A program made the translations under genes and the position numbers. Shown here piece by piece: positions 1 to 8,470 of a stretch of 64,000 bases of DNA. How positions within the stretch are numbered: position 1 is the stretch's first letter; each line of letters begins with the position of its first letter. This DNA comes from Mucilaginibacter sp. JRF (lineage in GTDB: Bacteria > Bacteroidota > Bacteroidia > Sphingobacteriales > Sphingobacteriaceae): NCBI RefSeq assembly GCF_015223065.1, contig NZ_JADFBY010000001.1, positions 744,001-808,000 of the forward strand. The letters run 5' to 3'. The notes under the pieces were generated by a model that was given only the letters and a program-made list of their open reading frames with translations, made no database searches and was not told where the DNA came from.

Positions 1-887
1 TGTCATCATTGGTATGCGCCATGTCGGCTTTTTATCCTGAATCATTAAAATCAAATCAAACTACCGAGGAGGTTAACCTGAGCATTGTTAAAATGCTGGC
101 TAAAATGTCAACCCTGGTATCATGGATCTACAAAAAGTCATTAGGCCATCCGTATATCTATCCTCAAAACAAATACGATTACGTTACCAACTACCTGCAC
201 ATGACCTTCGGGCAGCGTACCGAACAGGTGGAGATCGATCCGGTAATTGTAAGCGCCATGAACAAGCTGCTTATTCTGCATGCCGATCATGAGCAAAACT
301 GTTCAACATCAACAGTACGTATCGTAGGTTCGTCAGATTCAAATATCTATGCTTCTATCTCAGCCGGTATCTCCGCGCTTTGGGGCCCGCTGCATGGTGG
401 CGCTAACCAGGCGGTTATCGAGATGCTTGAAAAAATACAACAGGATGGTGGCGATACCGATAAATGGATAGCCAAGGCAAAAGATAAGAACGATCCGTTC
501 CGTTTGATGGGTTTTGGTCACCGTGTGTACAAAAACTTTGACCCACGCGCCAAGATCATCAAAAAAGCATGCGACGATCTGTTAGAGAAACTGGGTATTA
601 ACGATGAGGTGCTCGAAATTGCCAAGAAACTGGAAGAAGTAGCCTTGAAAGATCCATACTTTGTTGAGCGTAAGCTTTACCCGAATGTGGATTTCTACTC
701 AGGCATCATCTACCGTGCATTAGGTTTCCCTACTGATATGTTCACTGTATTATTCGCACTTGGCCGTTTACCGGGATGGATAGCGCAGTGGAAAGAAATG
801 AAAGAGAACAAAGAACCTATCGGCCGCCCTCGCCAAATATACGTTGGCGAAACCGACAGAGCTTTTGTTGAGCTTGAAAAACGCTAA
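1..887 (+). CDS. gltA: Citrate synthase, 3' part (cut by window start)
   Basis: Condenses acetyl-CoA and oxaloacetate to citrate at the entry of the TCA cycle in the cytoplasm. The reading frame is open from the first bases of the window, so the gene begins upstream; about 295 of the usual ~430 residues are present. Family signatures are plain: the WGPLHGGANQAVIEML segment with its active-site His, the FGHRVYK motif with the second His, and PNVDFYSG with the catalytic Asp. The internal TTG/ATG codons near the window edge are not taken as starts. It converges on recQ, with a perfect hairpin between the two genes. Confidence 0.96.
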   Translation, partial: SSLVCAMSAFYPESLKSNQTTEEVNLSIVKMLAKMSTLVSWIYKKSLGHPYIYPQNKYDYVTNYLHMTFGQRTEQVEIDPVIVSAMNKLLILHADHEQNCSTSTVRIVGSSDSNIYASISAGISALWGPLHGGANQAVIEMLEKIQQDGGDTDKWIAKAKDKNDPFRLMGFGHRVYKNFDPRAKIIKKACDDLLEKLGINDEVLEIAKKLEEVALKDPYFVERKLYPNVDFYSGIIYRALGFPTDMFTVLFALGRLPGWIAQWKEMKENKEPIGRPRQIYVGETDRAFVELEKR

Positions 888-906
888 TAACTTTAAATAC
901 AGATAT

Positions 907-940
907 GTAAAGCCGGCCTATAAGCCGGCTTTACTTTTTA
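907..940. terminator. Bidirectional intrinsic terminator between gltA and recQ
   Basis: A perfect 11-bp stem (907-917 paired with 924-934, sequence GTAAAGCCGGC and its complement) with a 6-base loop is followed by a short T-run. It sits between two convergent genes, so it probably ends both transcripts. Confidence 0.8.
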
Positions 941-2833
941 TACGTAATACCGTTCTCCGTCTGCCTTAATACGCCCGGAGTCCAGCAACTCGCGCAAGGC
1001 ACCTATCTTTTGGTTATCGTTTCCTTTTTTTAGGGATGATATTAGGGTATTAAGGGTCAGAGGTTCAATACTTACCAGTTGTAATATCTCGTCTGCAAGC
1101 ACTTCGCCAATGTTTTCGTTATCGTGCTTACGTTTTTCTTCGAGGCATACATCGCATACGCCGCATTTGCGGGCATCATCCTCATCAAAATAACCCAGCA
1201 ACATTTGGCTGCGGCATTTTTTGTGGGTGGCATAGGCTAAAACAGCCTCTACTTTATTACGATATATCTTTTTACGCTCCTCAATATAAGCGCGGTTAAT
1301 GTACAATTCGGCAGCTTGCAGGCGGGGCTTCAAATAAGTTATTTGCGGCTGATCAGTTTGTTGCAGGTAATTGATGATCTTGTATTCCTGAAGTTGCTTT
1401 AAGCCCTCAATAACCTGTTGTACACTCATGTTGGTACGGCGGGCCATTTCAAACTCCTTTACACGCACGTAATTATCAAACGAACCACCGTACGATCTGA
1501 GCAATGTTTTTATAAAGGCATCCCAACCCTGGTTTGCTATCTGGAAACTGTAAAGCGTGCTATGGTCAACAATAAAGCGGTAGCGAGAGGGCAGGTATAC
1601 ACTCTCGTTGAATGAAATATATTCATCCTGCTCTAAAAACTTAAGAGCATTAAGCGTTTTAAAAATATCGAGCTTAAAGCGATTACAAAAATCGGTTATA
1701 TCAAAATCAAAACTTAAACCCGCGCCCGCGCTGTAAGCTATCTGGTACTGATTGGCTAACTGATGATAAACCAGCTTTATTTCATCAACAGATGGAAAGC
1801 TGGTTTCAAACTTGCGCTCCTGCTTGTAACGGTCGTTATTATTGTAGAGCAACACGCCGTAGGCTTTTTGTCCATCTCGCCCGGCACGCCCGGCTTCCTG
1901 GTAATAAGCTTCGAGGCTTTCGGGTGCATCCTTGTGTACTACAAACCTAACATCGGGCTTATCAATACCCATCCCGAAAGCGCTGGTGGCAACAATAACA
2001 CGTATGCGATTATCCTTCCATTCCTGCTGATGCAGAGCACGCTGGTCCATCGGCATACCGGCATGGTAGTTAGCGGCAGATATACCGTTATCATTAAAAA
2101 AACGGGTAAGCTCAACAGTTTCCTTCCGGCTGCGTACGTATACAATACCGGTACCATTAACACCATTGGCAATGCTGAGCAGTTTGCGCAGCTTATCCTC
2201 AGTTTGCTGTACCACATAGCTGATGTTGGGCCGTTCAAAACTTTGCTGAAATACCTTGCAGCCGGGTTTAAAAAGCAGGCGTTCCTTTATATCGTCCTTG
2301 ACATCGGCAGTGGCTGTTGCCGTAAGGGCTAATACGGGTACTTCGGGTTTAATATCGCGCAGATCGGCAATGTGCAAATAGGGCGGACGAAAATCATAAC
2401 CCCATTGCGATATACAGTGCGCCTCGTCAATAGCGATCAGGTTCACTTTCATGTACGATACCCGCTCACGAACTAACTCTGATAACAGCCTTTCAGGCGA
2501 TAGGTATAGAAACTTTACCTTACCGTAAATACAATTATCAAGCGCGATATCTATTTCCCGCTTACCCATGCCCGATACTATGGCCACCGCTTCAATACCT
2601 TTGGCCTTCAGGTTCTCTACCTGATCTTTCATCAGCGCTATCAGCGGCGATACCACAATGCAGATACCCTCCATAGCCATAGCAGGCACCTGGAAACATA
2701 CCGACTTACCACCACCGGTGGGCAACAGCGCGAGCGTATCATTACCCGCCATTACCGAATTGATGATATCCTCCTGCATAGGCCGAAAGGTATCATGTTT
2801 CCAGTATTGTTGTAGTATGGTGTGGATTGTCAT
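938..2833 (-). CDS. recQ: ATP-dependent DNA helicase RecQ
   Basis: A 3'-5' DNA helicase acting in recombination and repair of stalled replication forks. The 631-residue product has Walker A TGGGKS at residues 39-44 and a DEAH box at 136-139, followed by the second helicase lobe with the QxxGRAGRDG motif. The RecQ zinc-binding Cys cluster (C-x-S-Q-M, then CGVCDVC) lies near residues 540-565. After it comes only a short winged-helix-like tail ending in ERYYV; no separate HRDC domain is evident, so this is the shorter RecQ form common in Bacteroidota. It is a single-gene unit, divergent from the propeller-amidohydrolase gene at 2907. Confidence 0.95.
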   Translation of the reverse strand: MTIHTILQQYWKHDTFRPMQEDIINSVMAGNDTLALLPTGGGKSVCFQVPAMAMEGICIVVSPLIALMKDQVENLKAKGIEAVAIVSGMGKREIDIALDNCIYGKVKFLYLSPERLLSELVRERVSYMKVNLIAIDEAHCISQWGYDFRPPYLHIADLRDIKPEVPVLALTATATADVKDDIKERLLFKPGCKVFQQSFERPNISYVVQQTEDKLRKLLSIANGVNGTGIVYVRSRKETVELTRFFNDNGISAANYHAGMPMDQRALHQQEWKDNRIRVIVATSAFGMGIDKPDVRFVVHKDAPESLEAYYQEAGRAGRDGQKAYGVLLYNNNDRYKQERKFETSFPSVDEIKLVYHQLANQYQIAYSAGAGLSFDFDITDFCNRFKLDIFKTLNALKFLEQDEYISFNESVYLPSRYRFIVDHSTLYSFQIANQGWDAFIKTLLRSYGGSFDNYVRVKEFEMARRTNMSVQQVIEGLKQLQEYKIINYLQQTDQPQITYLKPRLQAAELYINRAYIEERKKIYRNKVEAVLAYATHKKCRSQMLLGYFDEDDARKCGVCDVCLEEKRKHDNENIGEVLADEILQLVSIEPLTLNTLISSLKKGNDNQKIGALRELLDSGRIKADGERYYV

Positions 2834-2906
2834 GCAAATATGGCAAAGCTAAAAACAGTAAATCGTTTCAATATAATTAAATTCGTGGCTTCAATAATTT
2901 GACCTT

Positions 2907-5900
2907 ATGAAAAAAGTTTACCCCTTTCTTCTGCTTATCCTGTTAAACCTATCGGCCAGCGCACAAAAATGGAACGTTGAAAATACATCGGGCCAGCCTA
3001 AAAAGGTGAATATCACCACCGATGAAGGTACCTGGATGAATGTTGACATTAGTCCCGACGGCAAAACTATAGTTTTTGATTTATTAGGCGATATTTATAG
3101 CATGCCCATTACCGGAGGCCGTGCAACCATACTGGCCGGTGGCAGAGCCTGGGAGGTACAACCCCGCTTTAGTCCGGATGGTAACTTTATTTCGTACACC
3201 AGCGATAAGGAGGGGGGCGATAACATATGGATAATGAATGCTGATGGCAATAACAAGCATTCTATCACCAAAGAGAATTTCAGATTATTGAATAACGCTT
3301 CATGGTCGCCTGATGGTAACTATTTGGTAGCCCGTAAGCACTTTACAGCAAGCCGGTCATTAGGCGCGGGCGAAATGTGGCTGTACTACCGCACAGGTGG
3401 CGAGGGTGTACAACTTACCAAACGTAAAAATGACCAGCAGGATGCGGGTGAACCTGTAATATCGCCCGATGGTAAATATGTTTACTGGAGCGAGGATATT
3501 ACACCCGGCCCGTTCTTTCAGTATAATAAAGACCCATATCCGGGTATATACGCCATTAAACGCCTTAACCGCCAAACCGGCGACATTGAAACCGTTACCG
3601 GTGATGCAGGTGGCGCTTGTCGCCCGGAGTTATCGCCCGATGGTAAGTTGCTGGCCTTTGTTAAGCGTGTGCGTTTAAAATCGGTATTGTACCTGCGTAA
3701 CCTGGAAACAGGCGAGGAGTGGCCGGTTTATGATAGCCTCTCGCACGATCAGCAGGAAACATGGGCCATATTTGGCGTTTACCCCAGCTTTAGCTTTACC
3801 CCTGATGGTAAGGGTATTGTGTTTTATGCCAAAGGTAAAATATGGAACCTTGACCTGACGACGCTTAACGCCGTGCAGATACCATTTGAGGTAACTACGC
3901 AGCAGGTAGTATCGGAGTCATTGCATTTTCCGCAAAAGGTATTTCAGGAGGAGTTCACTGCCAAAATGATACGCCAGCTCACCACATCGCCTGATGGAAA
4001 ACTGGTGGCATTTAACGCGGCGGGGCACATCTACATAAAGGAATTACCAAGCGGAAAACCGCAACGCATAACCACTACGGCTGATATGGAATATGAACCC
4101 AGTTTTAGCCCGGATGGTAAAACTTTGGTTTATGTAAGCTGGACGGATGAATTGAAAGGTGGCATCAACAAAATTGATCTGGCTACTAAAATAGTTACCC
4201 GCCTAACCATTGAAAAGGGCTTTTACTATTCGCCTAAGTTTAATAACAAAGGCGATGTAATTGTGTTCCGCAAGGGCGAGGGTAATCAGGATCTGGGATA
4301 TGCCTTTGGTATCAATCCCGGTATATATGTTATGGCAGCGGCCGGTGGTACACCAAGGCTGGTGTTGGATAATGGTATCCGCCCGCAGTTTTCGCCTGAT
4401 GATCAAAAGATATATTACCAAAGCAGCGAGGGCGGCAAAAAGGCCTTTAAGGTGATGGATCTGTTTGGCGGTAATCAGCATACGCTGTATACCTCAACTT
4501 ATGCCACGCAGTTCAATCCAAGTCCTGATGGTAAATGGATGGCCTTTACTGAACTGTTTAACTGCTACATTACACCGATGACGCAAACCGGTAGTCCGCA
4601 GGATCTATCGGCAGGAAACAAGGCTTTACCGTTGAACAGACTAACCCGCGATGCAGGTACTTACCTGCATTGGAGCAAGGACAGCCAAAAACTGATGTGG
4701 ACGTTAGGGCCAAAGTATTACGCCCGCGATATCAAAAACGCTTTCCCGTATTCAGACGCCAATCCTGATAAGGCACCGGCACTTGATACCAATGCGACTG
4801 CCGATATCGGCCTGAAACTGAAAGGCGATCTACCAACCGGAAAGATAGCCTTTACCAATGCCCGCATTATTACCATGAAGGGTGAGGAGGTAATTGCGAA
4901 AGGCAACCTTATTGTAGTAAATAATAAAATAACCGCGGTAGGTAAGGCTGCCGATGTTGCCGTACCTGCCGACGCTAAGGTTTACGATATGGCCGGCAAA
5001 ACCATTATACCCGGCCTGATAGATGTGCACGCGCACCTGCATACCAGCCCCGACGGTGTAACGCCACAGCAGGATTGGAGTTACTACGCCAACCTGGCCT
5101 TTGGTGTAACTACCTCGCACGATCCATCAAGCAATACCGAGATGGTATTTAGCCAAAATGAAATGCTGCGCTCGGGGGTAATGGTGGGGCCGAGGGTTTA
5201 CTCAACCGGTACCATACTTTACGGTGCTGATGGCGATTTTAAGGCCGTAATAAACAGCCTGGATGATGCCCGCTCAAACCTGCGCCGACTTAAGGCGGTA
5301 GGGGCGTTCTCGGTTAAAAGCTACAACCAACCACGCCGCGAGCAAAGGCAGCAAGTAATTGAGGCTGCCCGCGAGTTGCAGATGGAAGTAGTGCCCGAAG
5401 GTGGCTCAACATACTTTACCAATATGACACAGGTGATAGATGGGCATACGGGCATTGAACATAATATACCCGTTTATCCCGTATACAAAGATGTACGCAG
5501 CCTGTGGAACGCTACCAAAGTAGGTTATACGCCAACCCTTATAGTAAGCTATGGTACCCAATTTGGCGAAACTTACTGGTATGACCGTACTGAGGTTTGG
5601 AAAAATGACCGACTGTTATCATTCACCCCGCCATCAATGGTTGACGCGCGTTCGCGCAGACGTTCTACATCTGAGTATGGCGATTACGGGCATATCGATG
5701 TATCAAAGGCTACCAAATTTATTGCTGATGGCGGTACCAAGGTTAACCTGGGCGCGCATGGCCAAATGCAAGGCATAGGTGCCCATTGGGAGCTGTGGAT
5801 GCTGGCACAAGGCGGTATGTCGCCAATGCAGGCTTTGCGTTGCGCTACCATTAATGGCGCATCATACCTGGGTATGGATAAGGAGATAGGCTCGCTTGAA

Positions 5901-6146
5901 CCGGGCAAACTGGCCGATCTGGTGGTGCTGGATGAAAACCCCTTAGAAGACATCCGCAACAGCGAAAGCATAAAGTATGTTATGCTGAATGGCCGTTTGT
6001 ACGATGCCGACTCGATGAATGAAATAGGTAACCGTGAAAAACCACGTCTGCGTTTTTGGTGGCAAATGGGTCGCGGTGGCGATATGCTTAACCTGCCTGT
6101 AAACAATACCGAAACGTATTTATACGGCACACAGGATTGTGATTGA
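2907..6146 (+). CDS. Exported TolB-like beta-propeller/amidohydrolase fusion
   Basis: A 1079-residue secreted or periplasmic protein with an N-terminal signal peptide (residues 1-19, ending SASA-Q). Residues ~40-630 hold about ten PD40/WD40-like repeats, each marked by an SPDG or similar turn, as in TolB-type propellers. From about residue 680 a metal-dependent amidohydrolase follows: the metal-binding HAH at 708-710 in the GLIDVHAHLH motif, further His residues in LGAHGQMQGIGAH, and the family C-terminal signature PGKLADLVVLDENP. This architecture is known in Bacteroidota and other bacteria, but the substrate is usually unknown; peptidase, dipeptidase-like or imidazolonepropionase-like activities have been proposed. 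A hairpin terminator follows directly, suggesting a single-gene transcript. Confidence 0.88.
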   Translation: MKKVYPFLLLILLNLSASAQKWNVENTSGQPKKVNITTDEGTWMNVDISPDGKTIVFDLLGDIYSMPITGGRATILAGGRAWEVQPRFSPDGNFISYTSDKEGGDNIWIMNADGNNKHSITKENFRLLNNASWSPDGNYLVARKHFTASRSLGAGEMWLYYRTGGEGVQLTKRKNDQQDAGEPVISPDGKYVYWSEDITPGPFFQYNKDPYPGIYAIKRLNRQTGDIETVTGDAGGACRPELSPDGKLLAFVKRVRLKSVLYLRNLETGEEWPVYDSLSHDQQETWAIFGVYPSFSFTPDGKGIVFYAKGKIWNLDLTTLNAVQIPFEVTTQQVVSESLHFPQKVFQEEFTAKMIRQLTTSPDGKLVAFNAAGHIYIKELPSGKPQRITTTADMEYEPSFSPDGKTLVYVSWTDELKGGINKIDLATKIVTRLTIEKGFYYSPKFNNKGDVIVFRKGEGNQDLGYAFGINPGIYVMAAAGGTPRLVLDNGIRPQFSPDDQKIYYQSSEGGKKAFKVMDLFGGNQHTLYTSTYATQFNPSPDGKWMAFTELFNCYITPMTQTGSPQDLSAGNKALPLNRLTRDAGTYLHWSKDSQKLMWTLGPKYYARDIKNAFPYSDANPDKAPALDTNATADIGLKLKGDLPTGKIAFTNARIITMKGEEVIAKGNLIVVNNKITAVGKAADVAVPADAKVYDMAGKTIIPGLIDVHAHLHTSPDGVTPQQDWSYYANLAFGVTTSHDPSSNTEMVFSQNEMLRSGVMVGPRVYSTGTILYGADGDFKAVINSLDDARSNLRRLKAVGAFSVKSYNQPRREQRQQVIEAARELQMEVVPEGGSTYFTNMTQVIDGHTGIEHNIPVYPVYKDVRSLWNATKVGYTPTLIVSYGTQFGETYWYDRTEVWKNDRLLSFTPPSMVDARSRRRSTSEYGDYGHIDVSKATKFIADGGTKVNLGAHGQMQGIGAHWELWMLAQGGMSPMQALRCATINGASYLGMDKEIGSLEPGKLADLVVLDENPLEDIRNSESIKYVMLNGRLYDADSMNEIGNREKPRLRFWWQMGRGGDMLNLPVNNTETYLYGTQDCD

Positions 6147-6164
6147 TCTGCATAAGCAAAAAAC

Positions 6165-6199
6165 AAAAATCCCGTTTACGTAAGTAGCCGGGATTTTTT
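6165..6199 (+). terminator. Intrinsic terminator after the propeller-amidohydrolase gene
   Basis: The stem AAAAATCCCG (6165-6174) pairs with CGGGATTTTT (6189-6198), with a T-run in the second arm, 19 bp after the stop codon. Confidence 0.75.
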
Positions 6200-6224
6200 G
6201 TTGTACATAAGCTTGTGCACAGCA

Positions 6225-6274
6225 CATAAAAAAGCCCCTGTTTGTAGCTTATGCAGCATAAACACGGGCCTTTT
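6225..6274 (-). terminator. Terminator-like hairpin downstream of the NHL lipoprotein gene
   Basis: An imperfect 15-bp stem (6229-6243 with 6260-6274, two mismatches) is followed on the minus strand by a run of T residues. It would end transcription of the minus-strand lipoprotein/receptor unit. Confidence 0.6.
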
Positions 6275-6305
6275 AAACTTTATGTAGATTTACCTCGAAT
6301 TTTAA

Positions 6306-7655
6306 TTAATTAGGTGTAGTAAAGGTGATCTTGCGGATGCGCTGGTTTGCATAATCGGCAACGTATAAGTTACCTATCGCGTCAATAGTTAACCCTTGCG
6401 GGCTGTTAAACAAAGCGCTGCTTCCGGTACCATCAGCATAACCCGCCGTTGCTGAACCTGCTATTACGCTAAGTACATTATCTGTACCCAGCTTTAATAT
6501 TCGCCCGGTTGCATCACTTATGTAAAGGTTGCCGCTGGCATCAACAGCTAAGCCGGTAGGGTTGCCAACAACACTTGTATTTTCAGGGCTGCCAACTATG
6601 GTACTTACATTGCCGTTAATATCTATCTTCCTGATATCATGGTTAGCAGTTTCGGCCACGTAAATATTGCCCGATGCATCAATAGCCATGGCATTAGGTT
6701 TATTAAGCGCTGCATCGGTACCTGCACGATTTATCAGTCCGGTAGTAAGGTTGCCTGCAAAGGTGGTTACTACGGCGGTCGGGTCAATTCTGCGTATCAA
6801 ACTGTTGCCATTATCAGCCACAAATAAATAACCTGTTGAGGATAGTACTATACTTGCCGGGGTATTGAATGATGCTGATATGCCTGTAGTGTTTTCGCTG
6901 CCCGCCACACCGGTGCCCGCAAAAGTGGTAACGGTATTACCGCTTATCTTCCTGATCATGTTATTGCCACGGTCGGCCACGTAAAAGTTGCCGTTGTTAT
7001 CGCCTACAATACCCGAGCAGGCGTAAAACTGCGCATCGGTCAGGCTGCCATCCAGGTAGCCGATTGATCCCTTACCCGTAAACGTTGTAACCTCGCCTGT
7101 TGATGTTACCTTACGGATAGCGCTGTTGTATGAATCGGCTACGTAAATATCACCCGTGTTGTCGGCCCAAACACCCATTGGGTAGTTAAATGATGCTGAT
7201 GTGCCAGTGCCATCAACAAAACCCGCCGCCGAGTTACCCGCAAGGGTAGTAACCTGCGCATCAATAGTACTTGCCGCGGGTATCTGTATCGTGTAAACCT
7301 CACCGTACGATGTGCCTGTGGTGTTTGCGGCATAGGCCCTCACATAACAGGTTGTACCGGCGGTAATATCAGATATAGAACTTGCGAACGCCAGTCTGTT
7401 CAATGTTTCGGATGTTTTTGAGTCGGAGATGGTAGGAGTAGAGTTAGTAGTACTCCAGCAAATACCATAGCCCGATATATAATAATCATCACCCGGTACA
7501 TTACCACCCGACCACACTTTGCCGGTAGCGGCCTCGAAAACGGGTTGCACGGTTGTTACTTCAGGTAGATCATATTGCGTGCTTTTGCTACAGCCCGCCA
7601 ATGTGAAACCGGTTAGCGCGGTCAGTATTAAAATTTTATATAGATGCTTTATCAT
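6306..7655 (-). CDS. NHL-repeat lipoprotein with a fibronectin-like N-terminal domain
   Basis: A 449-residue surface or periplasmic lipoprotein. The signal peptide ends in a lipobox (GFTLAGC, Cys at about residue 21). Residues ~30-125 form a small beta-sandwich-like domain with the YYISGYGICWSTT pattern seen in Bacteroidota fibronectin-like modules. The rest is a propeller of about six NHL repeats, each of the form 'P.G...D..GN.YVAD..N..IRK'. NHL propellers bind proteins or ligands, and no enzymatic residues are evident. It is the last gene of a minus-strand set with the DUF4249 lipoprotein and the TonB receptor (17-bp and 1-bp gaps), so it may be an accessory surface protein of that receptor. 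The exact role is unknown. Confidence 0.8.
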   Translation of the reverse strand: MIKHLYKILILTALTGFTLAGCSKSTQYDLPEVTTVQPVFEAATGKVWSGGNVPGDDYYISGYGICWSTTNSTPTISDSKTSETLNRLAFASSISDITAGTTCYVRAYAANTTGTSYGEVYTIQIPAASTIDAQVTTLAGNSAAGFVDGTGTSASFNYPMGVWADNTGDIYVADSYNSAIRKVTSTGEVTTFTGKGSIGYLDGSLTDAQFYACSGIVGDNNGNFYVADRGNNMIRKISGNTVTTFAGTGVAGSENTTGISASFNTPASIVLSSTGYLFVADNGNSLIRRIDPTAVVTTFAGNLTTGLINRAGTDAALNKPNAMAIDASGNIYVAETANHDIRKIDINGNVSTIVGSPENTSVVGNPTGLAVDASGNLYISDATGRILKLGTDNVLSVIAGSATAGYADGTGSSALFNSPQGLTIDAIGNLYVADYANQRIRKITFTTPN

Positions 7656-7671
7656 GATATGATATGTGATT

Positions 7672-8469
7672 TTATTGATTCACTGTTAATTGTATAGTGT
7701 CGGCTTGCATGGCGGTGAATATGCCATAGCCGTTGGTAATGTTGCCCGGCGGGTTGGTAAGCTGTTGCGATGAGGTATTGGCGTTGCTGCTCAAAACATC
7801 ATTATACTCCTTGTTAACCGTGAAAAGTATCACCTTATAGGTGCCTTTGTAATTGAGTGTGCGGTAATACAGATCGTACCCGGCCGCTTGCTTACCGTTA
7901 ATGGTGAAGTTGGCTTGCGCATTGCCCCGTCTGCCATCCAGAATAAAAGGGTATAGCTCATCATTTTTAAATACGAGCACATGGTACAGCGAGTCGGGGT
8001 TATTCCATCGGTACACCACGGCAACCGAGTCGGTAGTGCCCGCGCTCGGGAAGTCATCATCAACAGGTACTACAATGGTTGTTGCCGATGCCGTAAAGCC
8101 CGTGGTTTTTACAGGCACGGTTGTAGTTGCCGTAACGGTTTCGTTATTGTAGCTGAATGTTAAGCCATAAGTTTTACCTGTTTGTATATAGGCTGCATCG
8201 CTGTAAGTGTAGGTGCCGGTAGTAGTTTCCTTTAACGATACCGAATCGGTACCGTTTGAAAGCGTAAGCTTTAAGCCCGAAACCAAGGCACCGTACGATG
8301 CCGTATCATCAAAAGCCTTTTGCTGGTATATTTTAACCGATGGTGCTTGCCCCGGCATCAGGTAGGCCACTACCACCGCGCGATTGGCCACTACGGTATT
8401 GTCCTCCTTTTTACAACCGAACAGGGCTACGGCCAATAGTATAAAGGCGTATATGTGTTTAAATTTCAT
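7672..8469 (-). CDS. DUF4249-type lipoprotein
   Basis: A 265-residue lipoprotein with the signal peptide ending AVALFGC (lipid-anchored Cys at about 19) and then a beta-rich, Thr/Ser-rich body. The order (short leader, an N-terminal 'VVVAYLMPGQAPSVKIYQ' strand pair, then a second domain beginning with 'VVYRWNNPDS') matches the DUF4249 family, which in Bacteroidota is almost always encoded beside a TonB-dependent receptor carrying a carboxypeptidase-like N-domain. It starts 1 bp after the receptor gene, implying co-translation. Its function is unproven; a surface partner of the receptor is the usual inference. Confidence 0.78.
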   Translation of the reverse strand: MKFKHIYAFILLAVALFGCKKEDNTVVANRAVVVAYLMPGQAPSVKIYQQKAFDDTASYGALVSGLKLTLSNGTDSVSLKETTTGTYTYSDAAYIQTGKTYGLTFSYNNETVTATTTVPVKTTGFTASATTIVVPVDDDFPSAGTTDSVAVVYRWNNPDSLYHVLVFKNDELYPFILDGRRGNAQANFTINGKQAAGYDLYYRTLNYKGTYKVILFTVNKEYNDVLSSNANTSSQQLTNPPGNITNGYGIFTAMQADTIQLTVNQ

Positions 8470-8470
8470 G

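Noticed and set aside
1763..2332. 189-residue open frame opposite recQ
   Set aside because: It lies wholly inside the strongly supported recQ gene on the other strand and shows no recognisable domain.
5684..6166. 160-residue open frame opposite the amidohydrolase domain
   Set aside because: Shadow of the conserved amidohydrolase C-terminus; composition is atypical and no motif is present.
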